Assembly: GCF_900604485.1 (NCBI RefSeq) | Contig: NZ_UWOP01000001.1 | Location: 1,287,501-1,351,500 of the forward strand | Reading direction: 5' to 3' | Length of the DNA: 64,000 nt | From: Enterococcus mediterraneensis | GTDB taxonomy: Bacteria; Bacillota; Bacilli; Lactobacillales; Enterococcaceae | Shown: positions 16,516 through 27,589 of the stretch, in pieces | Numbering within the stretch: position 1 is the stretch's first letter | Layout of the letters: each line of letters starts with the position of its first letter | Translations under genes and position numbers: made by a program | Notes under the pieces: generated by a model | The model's input: only the letters and a program-made list of their open reading frames with translations | The model's database searches: none | Told to the model about the DNA's origin: nothing

Positions 16516-19500
16516 TTGGCTGGACACGTAGTAAAATACGGAAAGCACCGCGAACGCAGAAGTTTCGCACGAATCAGTGAAGTATTGGAATTACCGAATT
16601 TGATCGAAATTCAAACAGACTCTTACCAATGGTTTTTAGATGAAGGATTAAGAGAAATGTTTGAAGACATCTTGCCAATTGATGACTTCAACGGCAACCT
16701 ATCGTTGGAATTTGTTGACTATGAATTGAAAGAACCAAAGTACACAGTAGAAGAAGCACGGGCACATGACGCCAACTACTCAGCGCCATTACACGTGACA
16801 TTGCGTTTGACGAACCGTGAAACCGGCGAAATCAAAGCACAAGAAGTCTTCTTTGGCGACTTCCCGCTGATGACCGAACAAGGAACATTTATCATCAACG
16901 GGGCAGAACGGGTTATTGTTTCTCAATTGGTTCGTTCACCAGGTGTATATTTCCACGGCAAAGTAGACAAAAACGGCAAAGAAGGTTTCGGATCTACCGT
17001 GATCCCGAACCGCGGCGCATGGTTGGAAATGGAAACTGACGCTAAAGACATCTCTTATGTACGTATCGACCGGACACGTAAAATTCCTTTAACTGTCTTG
17101 GTTCGTGCATTAGGTTTTGGTTCAGATGACACGATTTTTGAAATTTTCGGCGAAAGTGAATCATTACGCAACACCATCGAAAAAGACTTGCATAAAAATG
17201 CCAGCGATTCTCGGACAGAAGAAGGTTTGAAAGACGTTTACGAACGTTTGCGTCCAGGCGAACCAAAAACCGCTGACAGCTCAAGAAACTTGCTGAACGC
17301 GCGTTTCTTTGATCCAAAACGTTATGACCTTGCAAATGTTGGTCGTTACAAAGTAAATAAAAAATTAGATCTGCGTACTCGTTTATTGAACCTGACATTG
17401 GCTGAAACATTGGTCGATCCTGAAACCGGCGAAATCATCGTTGAAAAAGGAACCGTGTTGACTCACCAAGTGATGGATACATTAGGCGAACATTTAGTGA
17501 ACGGATTGAATTCAGTAACTTACTATCCATCAGAAGATGGTGTGGTAACTGATCCAATGACAGTTCAAGTGATCAAGGTCTTCTCACCAAGAGATCCTGA
17601 ACGGGAAATCAACGTGATCGGCAACGGTTATCCAGATACGATGACCAAAACGATCCGTCCAGCTGATATCATCGCTTCTATGAGTTATTTCTTTAACTTG
17701 ATGGAAGGCATCGGCAACGTGGATGACATCGACCACTTGGGAAATCGTCGGATCCGTTCCGTTGGTGAATTATTACAAAACCAATTCCGAATCGGACTAG
17801 CACGGATGGAACGTGTCGTTCGTGAACGGATGTCGATCCAAGATACAGAAACATTGACACCTCAACAATTGATCAATATCCGTCCAGTTGTAGCAAGTAT
17901 CAAAGAATTCTTTGGTTCTTCACAGTTGTCACAGTTCATGGACCAAACCAATCCTCTGGGAGAATTGACTCACAAACGTCGTCTTTCAGCCTTAGGACCT
18001 GGCGGTTTGACTCGTGACCGTGCCGGATATGAAGTGCGGGACGTTCACTATTCCCACTATGGCCGTATGTGTCCGATCGAAACGCCTGAAGGACCGAATA
18101 TCGGTCTGATCAACAGTTTGGCTTCTTATGCGAAAGTCAACAAATACGGCTTTATCGAAACACCATATCGCCGTGTTGATCGTGAAACAGGACGCGTTAC
18201 TGACCAAATCGATTACTTGACTGCTGACATCGAAGACCACTATGTAGTAGCGCAAGCAAACAGTAAATTGAATGAAGACGGAACTTTTGCCGAAAATGTG
18301 GTAATGGCTCGGGCAACTTCTGAAAACTTGGAAGTTTCTATCGATAAAGTCGATTACATGGACGTTTCGCCAAAACAAGTTGTTGCGGTCGCGACTGCTT
18401 GTATCCCGTTCTTAGAAAACGATGACTCCAACCGTGCCTTGATGGGTGCCAACATGCAGCGTCAAGCTGTGCCGTTGATCAACCCTAAATCTCCTTGGGT
18501 AGGAACTGGTATGGAATACAAATCCGCCCATGACTCAGGTGCCGCTTTGCTATGTAAGCATGACGGTGTCGTAGAATACGTTGATGCTTCCGAAGTCCGC
18601 GTACGTCGCGACAATGGCGCATTGGATGTCTACTCTGTAACAAAATTCCGCCGTTCCAACTCTGGTACCAGCTACAACCAACGTCCATTAGTGACTTTAG
18701 GTGAAAAAGTAGAAAAAGGCGATACATTAGCCGACGGACCATCAATGGAAAACGGTGAAATGGCGCTTGGACAAAACGTCTTGGTAGCCTTCATGACATG
18801 GGAAGGTTACAACTATGAAGATGCTATCATCATGAGCCGTCGTCTAGTAAAAGACGATGTCTATACTTCGGTCCATATCGAAGAATATGAATCAGAAGCA
18901 CGTGATACTAAATTAGGACCTGAAGAAATCACACGGGAAATCCCGAACGTCGGGGAAGACGCATTGAAAGACCTAGACGAAATGGGGATCATCCGCATCG
19001 GTGCGGAAGTTCACGATGGTGATCTATTGGTCGGAAAAGTTACACCAAAAGGCGTGACTGAATTATCCGCTGAAGAACGCTTATTACATGCGATCTTTGG
19101 TGAAAAAGCCCGCGAAGTCCGCGATACTTCTTTACGCGTACCTCACGGCGGCGGCGGGATCGTCCATGATGTGAAGATCTTTACCCGCGAAGCCGGCGAC
19201 GAATTGTCTCCAGGCGTGAACATGCTGGTACGGGTCTACATCGTGCAAAAACGTAAGATCCACGAAGGCGATAAGATGGCGGGTCGTCACGGTAACAAAG
19301 GGGTTGTTTCCCGGATCATGCCGGAAGAAGATATGCCGTTCTTGCCAGACGGTACACCAGTCGACATCATGTTGAATCCTTTAGGGGTGCCATCACGGAT
19401 GAACATCGGACAAGTATTGGAATTGCACTTAGGGATGGCTGCTCGTCAATTAGGCATCCACGTTGCAACACCAGTCTTCGATGGAGCGACTGATGAAGAT

Positions 19501-20130
19501 GTTTGGGCAACAGTTAAAGAAGCTGGTATGGCCAGCGATGCGAAAACTGTTTTATACGATGGACGCACCGGTGAACCATTTGACGGCCGGATCTCTGTCG
19601 GCGTAATGTACATGATCAAATTGGCCCACATGGTTGATGACAAATTGCATGCCCGTTCGATCGGACCATACTCTCTTGTTACGCAACAACCATTGGGTGG
19701 TAAAGCACAATTTGGTGGACAACGTTTCGGGGAAATGGAAGTTTGGGCACTGGAAGCTTACGGTGCCGCTTATACCTTGCAAGAAATCTTGACCTACAAA
19801 TCAGATGACGTAGTCGGACGGGTGAAAACCTACGAAGCGATCGTCAAAGGGGAACCAATTCCAAAACCAGGCGTACCGGAATCATTCCGCGTCTTGGTAA
19901 AAGAATTGCAATCTCTCGGCTTGGATATGCGTGTCTTGGACATCGACGAAGCCGAAATCGAATTGCGGGACATGGACGATGACGATGATGATCTGATCAC
20001 CGTTGACGCGTTGACCAAATTCGCTGAACAACAATCAGCAAAAGAATTAGAACAACAAGCTGCAGAAAAAGCACAAGCAGATCAAGCGATGCTGGATCAA
20101 GAGATCGAAACTGCAGAAGACAACGATTAA
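16516..20130 (+). CDS. rpoB: RNA polymerase beta subunit
   Basis: The 1204-residue beta subunit forms, with beta prime, the catalytic core of RNA polymerase. The rifampicin-binding region ([14 protein letters not shown] through [12 protein letters not shown], about residues 464-500) shows the residues of rifampicin-sensitive enzymes. Other landmarks are [17 protein letters not shown], the [11 protein letters not shown] active-site lysine/histidine segment and the C-terminal [25 protein letters not shown] block. The start is TTG at 16516 ([11 protein letters not shown]): SD GAGGGG lies eight bases upstream and family members begin at this residue. GTG at 16507 lacks a spaced SD. The C-terminus has an acidic/Gln-Ala-rich tail typical of lactic acid bacteria. 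rpoC follows 137 bases later and is co-transcribed. Confidence 0.98.
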   Translation: MAGHVVKYGKHRERRSFARISEVLELPNLIEIQTDSYQWFLDEGLREMFEDILPIDDFNGNLSLEFVDYELKEPKYTVEEARAHDANYSAPLHVTLRLTNRETGEIKAQEVFFGDFPLMTEQGTFIINGAERVIVSQLVRSPGVYFHGKVDKNGKEGFGSTVIPNRGAWLEMETDAKDISYVRIDRTRKIPLTVLVRALGFGSDDTIFEIFGESESLRNTIEKDLHKNASDSRTEEGLKDVYERLRPGEPKTADSSRNLLNARFFDPKRYDLANVGRYKVNKKLDLRTRLLNLTLAETLVDPETGEIIVEKGTVLTHQVMDTLGEHLVNGLNSVTYYPSEDGVVTDPMTVQVIKVFSPRDPEREINVIGNGYPDTMTKTIRPADIIASMSYFFNLMEGIGNVDDIDHLGNRRIRSVGELLQNQFRIGLARMERVVRERMSIQDTETLTPQQLINIRPVVASIKEFFGSSQLSQFMDQTNPLGELTHKRRLSALGPGGLTRDRAGYEVRDVHYSHYGRMCPIETPEGPNIGLINSLASYAKVNKYGFIETPYRRVDRETGRVTDQIDYLTADIEDHYVVAQANSKLNEDGTFAENVVMARATSENLEVSIDKVDYMDVSPKQVVAVATACIPFLENDDSNRALMGANMQRQAVPLINPKSPWVGTGMEYKSAHDSGAALLCKHDGVVEYVDASEVRVRRDNGALDVYSVTKFRRSNSGTSYNQRPLVTLGEKVEKGDTLADGPSMENGEMALGQNVLVAFMTWEGYNYEDAIIMSRRLVKDDVYTSVHIEEYESEARDTKLGPEEITREIPNVGEDALKDLDEMGIIRIGAEVHDGDLLVGKVTPKGVTELSAEERLLHAIFGEKAREVRDTSLRVPHGGGGIVHDVKIFTREAGDELSPGVNMLVRVYIVQKRKIHEGDKMAGRHGNKGVVSRIMPEEDMPFLPDGTPVDIMLNPLGVPSRMNIGQVLELHLGMAARQLGIHVATPVFDGATDEDVWATVKEAGMASDAKTVLYDGRTGEPFDGRISVGVMYMIKLAHMVDDKLHARSIGPYSLVTQQPLGGKAQFGGQRFGEMEVWALEAYGAAYTLQEILTYKSDDVVGRVKTYEAIVKGEPIPKPGVPESFRVLVKELQSLGLDMRVLDIDEAEIELRDMDDDDDDLITVDALTKFAEQQSAKELEQQAAEKAQADQAMLDQEIETAEDND

Positions 20131-20179
20131 AAACTGACGGCTGCTAAACAGCCCCAGTATTATAAGTGCTGAAGGTCGC

Positions 20180-20217
20180 GTCAGAGCTTTCTGGATTATC
20201 AGAAAGCTGGCGCTGAC
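20180..20217 (+). other. rpoB-rpoC intergenic hairpin
   Basis: GTCAG (20180-20184) and AGCTTTCTG (20185-20193) pair with CAGAAAGCT (20200-20208) and CTGAC (20213-20217). No T tract follows, so it is more likely an RNA processing or stabilising element than a terminator. Confidence 0.6.
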
Positions 20218-20267
20218 CGAATCAGTACGAACTTGCTTGCCATGAAATGAAATGGAGGGAACCCCTT

Positions 20268-23200
20268 TTGATCGATGTAAATAAATTCGAAAGTATGCAA
20301 ATAGGCTTGGCTTCTCCCGAAAAAATCAGAAGCTGGTCTTATGGTGAAGTTAAAAAACCTGAGACTATCAACTATCGTACGTTAAAACCTGAACGCGAAG
20401 GTCTATTTGACGAGCGTATTTTCGGCCCAACGAAAGACTGGGAATGTGCGTGTGGGAAATACAAACGTATCCGTTACAAAGGGATCGTCTGTGACCGTTG
20501 TGGTGTAGAAGTGACTCGTTCTAAAGTCCGCCGCGAACGGATGGGACATATCGAACTAGCAGCGCCAGTATCACACATCTGGTACTTCAAAGGTATTCCT
20601 TCACGTATGGGTCTAGTCTTAGACATGAGCCCACGTGCGTTGGAAGAAATCATCTACTTCGCTTCCTACGTAGTGATCGAACCAGGCGACACCAACTTAG
20701 AGAAAAAACAATTATTGACTGAACGTGAATACCGCGAAAAACGCGAACAATACGGTCAAGGCTTTACCGCTGCTATGGGTGCGGAAGCCATCAAACAATT
20801 GCTGGACGCAGTCGATTTAGACAGCGAAGCAGCAGAATTAAAAGAAGAATTGAAAACTGCTTCTGGTCAAAAACGGACAAGAGCGATCCGTCGTTTGGAC
20901 ATCTTGGAAGCTTTCCGGGCTTCCGGCAACAAACCAAGCTGGATGGTCATGGATGTTGTGCCAGTTATCCCTCCTGATTTGCGTCCAATGGTGCAATTAG
21001 AAGGCGGACGGTTTGCAACTAGTGACTTGAACGATTTGTATCGTCGTGTCATCAACCGTAACAACCGTTTGAAACGTTTATTAGACTTGAACGCACCGAA
21101 CATCATCGTTCAAAATGAAAAACGGATGCTGCAAGAAGCGGTTGACGCATTGATCGACAACGGTCGTCGTGGACGTCCAGTTACTGGTCCAGGTAACCGT
21201 CCATTGAAATCTCTTTCTCACATGCTGAAAGGTAAACAAGGTCGTTTCCGTCAAAACTTGCTAGGAAAACGTGTCGACTACTCCGGACGTTCCGTTATCG
21301 TTGTTGGACCTTTCCTAAAAATGTACCAATGCGGTCTGCCAAAAGAAATGGCGATCGAATTGTTCAAACCATTCGTTATGCGGGAATTGGTTTCTCGTGA
21401 ATTGGCATCAAACATCAAAAACGCCAAACGTAAGATCGAACGTCAAGAAGACGAAGTTTGGGATGTTTTGGAAGATGTTATCAAAGAACACCCAGTACTT
21501 TTGAACCGGGCACCTACATTGCACAGATTAGGTATCCAAGCCTTCGAACCTGTCTTGGTTGAAGGTCGTGCGATCCGTTTGCACCCATTGGTTTGTGAAG
21601 CCTACAATGCCGATTTCGATGGAGACCAAATGGCGGTCCACGTACCATTGAATGAAGAAGCTCAAGCTGAAGCACGGATGCTGATGCTGGCTGCTCAAAA
21701 CATCTTGAACCCTAAAGACGGTAAACCAGTTGTTACTCCTTCTCAAGATATGGTTTTAGGTAACTACTACTTGACGATGGAAGAAGAAGGCCGTGAAGGC
21801 GAAGGTATGCTGTTCCGGGATATGGATGAAGCTGTGACTGCATGGCGCAACGGCTACGTGCATTTACACTCACGTATCGCTGTAGATCCACGAGCACTAG
21901 GTGAAAAACCATTTACTGAAGAACAAAAATCTCGTTTGATGGTAACGACGGTAGGTAAAGTGATCTTCAACTCGATCATGCCGCCAGAATTCCCATACTT
22001 AAACGAACCAACTGATTTCAACTTGACTGTCCAAACACCAGACAAATACTTCGTGGAAGCAGGAACAGATATTCCAGCCTTCATCAAGGAACAAGAATTG
22101 GTGGGACCATTCAAGAAGAAAAATCTAGGAAACATCATTGCGGAAGTCTTCAAACGTTTCAAAGTTACTGAAACCTCTATGATGCTTGACCGCATGAAAG
22201 ATTTAGGGTACAAACATTCGACACATGCCGGTATTACCGTAGGGATCGCGGATATCATGGTCCTTAGCGAAAAACACGACATTATCGAAAATGCCCACAA
22301 ACAAGTCGAAACGATCACAAAACAATTCCGTCGCGGTTTGATCACTGACGACGAACGTTATGAACGTGTAATCGGCGTTTGGAACGCTGCCAAAGATGAA
22401 ATCCAACAAAAATTGATGGAATCATTGGATGCGAAAAACCCAATCTTCATGATGTCCGATTCCGGAGCCCGTGGTAACATCTCCAACTTTACTCAGCTTG
22501 CTGGGATGCGTGGATTGATGGCTGCGCCAAACGGCCGGATCATGGAATTGCCGATCATCTCCAACTTCCGTGAAGGACTTTCTGTCTTGGAAATGTTTAT
22601 CTCTACTCACGGTGCCCGTAAAGGGATGACCGATACCGCCTTGAAGACTGCCGACTCAGGTTACTTGACTCGTCGTTTGGTTGACGTGGCGCAAGATGTC
22701 ATCATCCGTGAAGAAGACTGCGGCTCAGACCGCGGCTTGGATATCCGAGCAATCCGTGAAGGCAACGAAATCATCGAATCATTGGAAGAACGCTTGGTGG
22801 GACGTTATACCCGCAAATCTGTCGTTCATCCTGAAACTGGCGAAGTGATCGTCGGCAACGATGAAATCATCACAGAAGATCTTGCAAAACAAATCGTAGA
22901 CGCAGGTATCGAAACTGTTTCGATCCGTTCCGTCTTCACATGTAATACAAAACATGGTGTATGTAAACATTGTTATGGACGCAACTTGGCAACTGGCAGC
23001 GAAGTCGAAGTCGGCGAAGCAGTAGGTACCATCGCAGCGCAATCTATCGGTGAACCTGGTACACAGTTGACCATGCGTACATTCCATACCGGTGGGGTTG
23101 CCGGAGACGATATCACACAAGGTTTGCCTCGTGTCCAAGAAATCTTCGAAGCTCGTAATCCTAAAGGGCAAGCAGTCATCACTGAAGTTACCGGTGAAGT

Positions 23201-23918
23201 CATCGATATCTCAGAAGATGCCGCAACTCGTACCAAAGAAGTAACCATCAAAGGACAAACCGATACTCGGACTTATACAGTACCATTCACTGCCCGGATG
23301 AAAGTCGCAGAAGGCGATTATATCCACCGCGGTGCACCATTGACTGAAGGTTCGATCGATCCAAAACAATTATTGCAAGTCCGCGATGTGCTGTCTGTTG
23401 AAAACTACTTGCTACGTGAAGTACAACGTGTTTACCGTATGCAAGGGGTAGAAATCGGCGACAAACATATCGAAGTAATGGTCCGTCAAATGTTGCGTAA
23501 AGTTCGTGTCATGGATCCAGGCGATACTGATATCTTACCAGGTACTTTATTGGATATCGCTGATTTCAAAGACCGCAACTACAACACATTGGTTGCCGGC
23601 GGTGTTCCTGCAACAAGCCGTCCAGTCTTGCTTGGTATCACTAAAGCATCATTGGAAACAAACAGCTTCTTGTCAGCCGCTTCCTTCCAAGAAACGACGC
23701 GTGTCTTGACTGACGCAGCTATCCGCGGCAAGAAAGATCCACTGCTTGGCTTGAAAGAAAATGTTATCATCGGTAAGATCATCCCAGCTGGTACTGGTAT
23801 GGCTCGCTACCGTAACATGGAACCAAAAGAAGTCGCTGTAGCCAGCGAAAATGTGTACAGTATCTCTGATATCGAAGCACAAATGGCAGCAGAAGACGCT
23901 TTGAATGAACAAGAATAA
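20268..23918 (+). CDS. rpoC: RNA polymerase beta prime subunit
   Basis: The 1216-residue beta prime subunit holds the catalytic Mg-binding loop [15 protein letters not shown] (about residues 447-461). The N-terminal zinc site [19 protein letters not shown] (about 62-80) and the second zinc site with CRSVFTC-type cysteines ([15 protein letters not shown], near 890) are intact. The trigger-loop/bridge-helix region includes [19 protein letters not shown]. The start is TTG at 20268 ([10 protein letters not shown]), with SD GGAGGG eight bases upstream. The in-frame ATG at 20247 overlaps that SD and would add seven residues not present in homologues. It is transcribed with rpoB and ends at a strong bidirectional terminator. 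Confidence 0.98.
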   Translation: MIDVNKFESMQIGLASPEKIRSWSYGEVKKPETINYRTLKPEREGLFDERIFGPTKDWECACGKYKRIRYKGIVCDRCGVEVTRSKVRRERMGHIELAAPVSHIWYFKGIPSRMGLVLDMSPRALEEIIYFASYVVIEPGDTNLEKKQLLTEREYREKREQYGQGFTAAMGAEAIKQLLDAVDLDSEAAELKEELKTASGQKRTRAIRRLDILEAFRASGNKPSWMVMDVVPVIPPDLRPMVQLEGGRFATSDLNDLYRRVINRNNRLKRLLDLNAPNIIVQNEKRMLQEAVDALIDNGRRGRPVTGPGNRPLKSLSHMLKGKQGRFRQNLLGKRVDYSGRSVIVVGPFLKMYQCGLPKEMAIELFKPFVMRELVSRELASNIKNAKRKIERQEDEVWDVLEDVIKEHPVLLNRAPTLHRLGIQAFEPVLVEGRAIRLHPLVCEAYNADFDGDQMAVHVPLNEEAQAEARMLMLAAQNILNPKDGKPVVTPSQDMVLGNYYLTMEEEGREGEGMLFRDMDEAVTAWRNGYVHLHSRIAVDPRALGEKPFTEEQKSRLMVTTVGKVIFNSIMPPEFPYLNEPTDFNLTVQTPDKYFVEAGTDIPAFIKEQELVGPFKKKNLGNIIAEVFKRFKVTETSMMLDRMKDLGYKHSTHAGITVGIADIMVLSEKHDIIENAHKQVETITKQFRRGLITDDERYERVIGVWNAAKDEIQQKLMESLDAKNPIFMMSDSGARGNISNFTQLAGMRGLMAAPNGRIMELPIISNFREGLSVLEMFISTHGARKGMTDTALKTADSGYLTRRLVDVAQDVIIREEDCGSDRGLDIRAIREGNEIIESLEERLVGRYTRKSVVHPETGEVIVGNDEIITEDLAKQIVDAGIETVSIRSVFTCNTKHGVCKHCYGRNLATGSEVEVGEAVGTIAAQSIGEPGTQLTMRTFHTGGVAGDDITQGLPRVQEIFEARNPKGQAVITEVTGEVIDISEDAATRTKEVTIKGQTDTRTYTVPFTARMKVAEGDYIHRGAPLTEGSIDPKQLLQVRDVLSVENYLLREVQRVYRMQGVEIGDKHIEVMVRQMLRKVRVMDPGDTDILPGTLLDIADFKDRNYNTLVAGGVPATSRPVLLGITKASLETNSFLSAASFQETTRVLTDAAIRGKKDPLLGLKENVIIGKIIPAGTGMARYRNMEPKEVAVASENVYSISDIEAQMAAEDALNEQE

Positions 23919-23934
23919 GGCTTTTAGCCGAAGA

Positions 23935-23978
23935 AACGGCGCCGCATCGATTACAAATCGATGCGGCGCCGTTTTTTT
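23935..23978. terminator. Strong bidirectional terminator of rpoBC
   Basis: Perfect 18-bp arms AACGGCGCCGCATCGATT (23935-23952) and AATCGATGCGGCGCCGTT (23956-23973), loop ACA, then a T run. It is shared with the convergent prepilin peptidase gene. Confidence 0.96.
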
Positions 23979-23981
23979 GAT

Positions 23982-24662
23982 TTACAGTAGTAAGATGACT
24001 GCTAATGCGATACTCAAACAAGGTACAAAAGGCAATTCTTTCAATGATTTTTTTACTAGCAGATTGTAAAAAGCAAAGATCAATAAACCGAAGATACTTG
24101 CCAATAGCAGCAGCAGACAAAACTCAGTCAACGTCAGCCACGGACTCCATGACAGCAACAATAAAACATCGCCAAAGCCGAACCGTTCCCGATACTTCCA
24201 TAAGATCACACCGCAAAGCATTAGACAATAAACTACTGTCAACCAGTGAAAAGGCATTTGCGACAGTTGAAGAAGCCAAAGAATGAGACTGCAAGAATAA
24301 AAAATCTTAGGTTCTACGATCAAATAAAAGCAATCGGTCAATGATAATAAAAAAGCCGACAACAGCCAAAAAAAGCGGGTAATAGAAGCTAGCTCCGGCG
24401 ACAACGGGAAAAACAGCCAGAAGATCACTCCACAAGATAATTCCGCCCAAAAGTAGCTGGCAGAAAGCCTTACTTGACAATGAGTACAGCGAAACCGCTG
24501 TAAAAGGATCGAGATCAATGGAATCAACTCCCGAAAGCGCAAAGGGGTTTGGCACTGTTCACAATGAGAACCTGGGGAAATCAACGAACGGTTTTCCGGG
24601 ATACGCTGTGCGGCCAAACAAAAAAATGAACCGAAACAACAGCCGAAAATAAATGCTAACAT
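23982..24662 (-). CDS. comC: ComC-type prepilin peptidase (A24 family)
   Basis: This 226-residue membrane aspartic protease cleaves and N-methylates type IV pilin-like ComG pre-proteins needed for DNA uptake. The N-terminal cytosolic domain has the paired CxxC zinc motifs, HCEQCQTPLR and RCTHCQ (about residues 33-72). About six helices follow. The two catalytic aspartates are visible in LTDCFYLIVEPK and in FGFGDVLLL. The start at 24662 (MLAFIFGCCFGSFF) is supported by SD AGGAGAG. A longer frame to 24854 has no SD and a non-homologous hydrophobic extension. No comG genes are in the window. Such genes are often intact in enterococci that are not known to be naturally competent. Confidence 0.88.
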   Translation of the reverse strand: MLAFIFGCCFGSFFCLAAQRIPENRSLISPGSHCEQCQTPLRFRELIPLISILLQRFRCTHCQVRLSASYFWAELSCGVIFWLFFPLSPELASITRFFWLLSAFLLSLTDCFYLIVEPKIFYSCSLILWLLQLSQMPFHWLTVVYCLMLCGVILWKYRERFGFGDVLLLLSWSPWLTLTEFCLLLLLASIFGLLIFAFYNLLVKKSLKELPFVPCLSIALAVILLL

Positions 24663-24715
24663 ATCTTCTCTCCTAACGTTTGTTATAAGAAAGTACGCGG
24701 AGAGTTTCCGTTTGC

Positions 24716-24744
24716 TAGACAAAAAAGAGTTTTTTTCTGATAAT
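24716..24744 (+). promoter_or_regulatory. Putative promoter of the lipoprotein gene
   Basis: -35 TAGACA (24716-24721), 17-nt spacer, -10 GATAAT (24739-24744) preceded by TCT. SD AGGGGAA follows. Confidence 0.5.
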
Positions 24745-24771
24745 GAAGAAAAGGAGCGAAAGGGGAAAAAT

Positions 24772-25488
24772 ATGAAAAAGAGCTGGTTGATTGGAATGAT
24801 AGCAGTGATCTTTACGGGTATCCTAGCAGGATGTGTTTCTGCGATCCCGGACAAGGAAGCAGCGGCGCTTTTTGTGGATCATTTGGTTTATCAAAAATCA
24901 GAGAAGAAATTTACCGAGAATTTCCAAAATGGGGAGAACCTCAGCGAGACATTCAAACAAAATGAGGAAAATTTCCAAAAAAGCTTCACAGAAGGATTGT
25001 TGTCTGCTAATCAGATCACTGAAAAAGATGCAAAGGAAATCACGGATCTCTTATTAGCACAAGTCCAGGCAAAAGCCACTTATGAGGTCAAAAAAATAAC
25101 AAAAGATGGTGCTATCCGCCATGTAACGTATGGAGTGAAAGGACTCGATTTTACCGGTATGATGGAAGCTACCTCGAAAAAACTCGTCGCCAAACTTCTG
25201 GAAGACGAGGCATTGAGTAAAGATCAAAACAAAGTCGTCGCAGAAACAGTGAGATTATTAAAAGAGACGATCCCGGAAACGAATGCCAAAGCAAAAGCGG
25301 TCGATGTGACGGTGGATATGCAGCCGCAAAACGGCAAATGGCAGATCGTAGACGATCAAAGCAAAGAAATGAATAATCTGTATCTGGCGTTTGTGGCAGG
25401 GGTTGCTGATCAAGAAACGCTATTGGGAGAAATGACTCAGATCATGCAGACTATCGCCAAACAAGTCCAAGAGCAGTTGGAAAAGTAA
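24772..25488 (+). CDS. Predicted lipoprotein of unknown function
   Basis: A 238-residue exported protein. The signal peptide (MKKSWLIGMIAVIFTGI) ends in lipobox LAGC with Cys21. The mature part is mostly helical, rich in Lys, Glu and Gln, with no metal-binding or catalytic motif that I can identify. The character resembles small DUF5105-like lipoproteins of Bacillota, but this is a weak impression. ATG at 24772 was chosen because it begins a perfect signal peptide and follows SD AGGGGAAAA; a frame starting at 24712 would add a non-signal extension. It is divergent from comC and followed by about 100 bases before dps. No functional link to either neighbour is evident. Confidence 0.8.
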   Translation: MKKSWLIGMIAVIFTGILAGCVSAIPDKEAAALFVDHLVYQKSEKKFTENFQNGENLSETFKQNEENFQKSFTEGLLSANQITEKDAKEITDLLLAQVQAKATYEVKKITKDGAIRHVTYGVKGLDFTGMMEATSKKLVAKLLEDEALSKDQNKVVAETVRLLKETIPETNAKAKAVDVTVDMQPQNGKWQIVDDQSKEMNNLYLAFVAGVADQETLLGEMTQIMQTIAKQVQEQLEK

Positions 25489-25594
25489 AGATGAAAAGAC
25501 TTCTCAATTAGCCCATATCGCTGTACATTTTTTAAGGTTAATACTATGCTTTTATATGTAGGTAATTTATAGAATCAATCGGAGGAGGAAATGA

Positions 25595-26065
25595 ATGATG
25601 AAATTTGAACAAACCAAAGAAACGTTGAACCAACTAGTTGCCGATTTAAGTCAAATGGCAATGGTGATCCACCAAACACACTGGTACATGAGAGGACCAG
25701 GTTTTCTGACTTTGCATCCAATGATGGATGACTTCATGGATGATGTCAATGCACAATTAGATGAGATCTCTGAACGTTTGATCACATTAGACGGCTCTCC
25801 TTATTCTACATTGAAAGAAATGGCCGAACATACAAAAATCGAAGATGAAGTCGGTCGTTGGGATCGTACTATCCCTGAACGCTTAGAAATCTTAGTTAAA
25901 GGCTATCGTTACTTAGCTGATCTTTACCAAAAAGGAATCGAAGTTTCCGGTGAAGAAGGCGACGATTGCACACAAGATATCTTTATCGAGTTCAAGACCG
26001 CTACTGAAAAACGTATCTGGATGATTCAAGCTCATCTTGGCAAAGCACCAGAGATCGACGCATAA
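25595..26065 (+). CDS. dps: Dps family iron-storage/DNA-protection ferritin
   Basis: This 156-residue four-helix protein assembles into a dodecameric shell that oxidises ferrous iron with peroxide and stores it, limiting Fenton damage. The inter-subunit ferroxidase ligands are all present with the spacing of Listeria Dps: H29 (HW), H41, D56 and E60 in DEISER. The N-terminal tail is short and not Lys-rich, so direct DNA binding is unlikely. The ATG at 25595 lies six bases after SD GGAGGAGG (25581-25588); ATG 25598 is possible. The 106-base upstream region shows no clear PerR box. A bidirectional terminator follows. Confidence 0.93.
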   Translation: MMKFEQTKETLNQLVADLSQMAMVIHQTHWYMRGPGFLTLHPMMDDFMDDVNAQLDEISERLITLDGSPYSTLKEMAEHTKIEDEVGRWDRTIPERLEILVKGYRYLADLYQKGIEVSGEEGDDCTQDIFIEFKTATEKRIWMIQAHLGKAPEIDA

Positions 26066-26076
26066 TCAAACAAATT

Positions 26077-26121
26077 AAAACGCCGCTTCTGATCATTATC
26101 GAGCAGAAGCGGCGTTTTTTT
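26077..26121. terminator. Bidirectional terminator between dps and argH
   Basis: Perfect 15-bp arms AAAACGCCGCTTCTG (26077-26091) and CAGAAGCGGCGTTTT (26104-26118), followed by T. It overlaps the argH stop codon. Confidence 0.94.
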
Positions 26122-27499
26122 ATTCAACGGCTAATTCCTGTTTCGCCGCAGTGATCTGTGCTTTTACTTGGTCAAAGCCGGTACCGCCTAATGAATGGCG
26201 GTTCTTGACTGCATTGTAAGAAGACAGCTTCTCATAGACATCTTCTTCGATTTCCGGCACGATCTCTTGATAGCGAGACAATGGGATATCTTGCAGATAG
26301 TGTCCTTGTTGGATGGATTCCAAAACAAGACGACCTACGATCTCATGAGCTTCTCGGAAAGGAATACCTTTTGCTGCCAAGTAATCGGCTAATTCAGTAG
26401 CATTGGAGAAATCTTTTTCCGTTGCTTCCAGCATCACTGTTTCATTGACCTTCATCGTGTGGATCATGCCTGCCATAATCTCTAAACTCTTCAAGACGGT
26501 TTCCGCGGTATCGAACATGCCTTCTTTGTCTTCTTGGAAATCCTTGTTATAAGCTAACGGCAGACCTTTCATGATGGTCAAAAGTCCGAAAAGATCGCCG
26601 TAGACCCGGCCGGTTTTACCCCGGATCAGTTCCGCCATATCAGGATTTTTCTTTTGCGGCATGATGGAACTGCCGGTAGAGAAGGTATCAGTCAATTCCA
26701 CGAATTTGAATTCATGACTGCACCACAAAATCAATTCCTCACAAAAACGGGAAAGATGCATCATCAAGATCGATGCGTCACTTAGAAATTCCAAAATGAA
26801 ATCCCGATCGCTGACCGCGTCCAGACTGTTGCTGTAAATGCCGTTAAAACCCAGTTCTTTCGCGGTGAATTCCCGATCGATAGGAAATGTCGTACCGGCT
26901 AACGCCGCACTGCCTAAAGGCAAGAGATCGATTCTTTTCAAGCTTTCTGTCATACGTTCTTGATCTCGCGACAGCATTGCATAATAAGCCATCAAATGAT
27001 GTCCAAAAGAGATGGGTTGTGCGTGCTGCATATGCGTGTAACCGGGCATTACAGTATAAATATGCTCTTCAGCTTTAGCCACCAGCACTTCCCGCAGTTG
27101 TGTGATCTTATCCAAAATAGCCAAGACAGTTTCTTTCAGATACAAATGCATGTCTGTCGCCACTTGGTCATTTCGGCTGCGGGCAGTATGGAGTTTGCCG
27201 GCTACCGCACCGATCTCTTGATGAAGATAGGATTCGATATTCAAATGGATATCTTCGTTTTCGATAGTGAATGCCAATTCGTTCTTGCTGACTTTTTCTT
27301 GGAGTATTTTTAACCCTTTGATGATCTCCTGCGCGTCTGCTTCGGGAATGATGCCGGTATGCGCCAGCATTTTTACATGGGCCAGACTGCCCCGGATATC
27401 TTGTTGCGCTAATTTCTGGTCGAAGGTGATGGATGCGCCGAACGCGTCGATCCATGCTTCGTTTTTGCCGTCAAAACGACCGCCCCATAATTTTGCCAT
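26120..27499 (-). CDS. argH: Argininosuccinate lyase
   Basis: This enzyme catalyses the last step of arginine synthesis, splitting argininosuccinate into arginine and fumarate. The 459 residues match the family. The fumarase/aspartase superfamily signature [12 protein letters not shown] (about residues 278-289) is intact, as are the [12 protein letters not shown] (about 106-117) and [10 protein letters not shown] (about 153-162) active-site segments. The start ATG follows SD GAGGTG. It lies downstream of argG on the same strand, 90 bases apart with a hairpin between, so it is probably partly read through from the argG promoter. Confidence 0.97.
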   Translation of the reverse strand: MAKLWGGRFDGKNEAWIDAFGASITFDQKLAQQDIRGSLAHVKMLAHTGIIPEADAQEIIKGLKILQEKVSKNELAFTIENEDIHLNIESYLHQEIGAVAGKLHTARSRNDQVATDMHLYLKETVLAILDKITQLREVLVAKAEEHIYTVMPGYTHMQHAQPISFGHHLMAYYAMLSRDQERMTESLKRIDLLPLGSAALAGTTFPIDREFTAKELGFNGIYSNSLDAVSDRDFILEFLSDASILMMHLSRFCEELILWCSHEFKFVELTDTFSTGSSIMPQKKNPDMAELIRGKTGRVYGDLFGLLTIMKGLPLAYNKDFQEDKEGMFDTAETVLKSLEIMAGMIHTMKVNETVMLEATEKDFSNATELADYLAAKGIPFREAHEIVGRLVLESIQQGHYLQDIPLSRYQEIVPEIEEDVYEKLSSYNAVKNRHSLGGTGFDQVKAQITAAKQELAVE

Positions 27500-27535
27500 T
27501 TTTTCACCTCATTATTAATTACCGTTCAATGAAAA

Positions 27536-27570
27536 GAAAACAGAAGCTGTCATAAGCGTCTTCTGTTTTC
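27536..27570 (-). terminator. Hairpin between argG and argH
   Basis: Perfect 11-bp arms GAAAACAGAAG (27536-27546) and CTTCTGTTTTC (27560-27570). On the minus strand TTTTCATT follows. It may be a partial terminator or processing site that lowers argH relative to argG. Confidence 0.65.
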
Positions 27571-27589
27571 TCTTTGATAATATTCCTGT

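Noticed and set aside
25489-25594. PerR or Fur box before dps
   Set aside because: No sequence close to the expected AT-rich 7-1-7 palindrome could be found.
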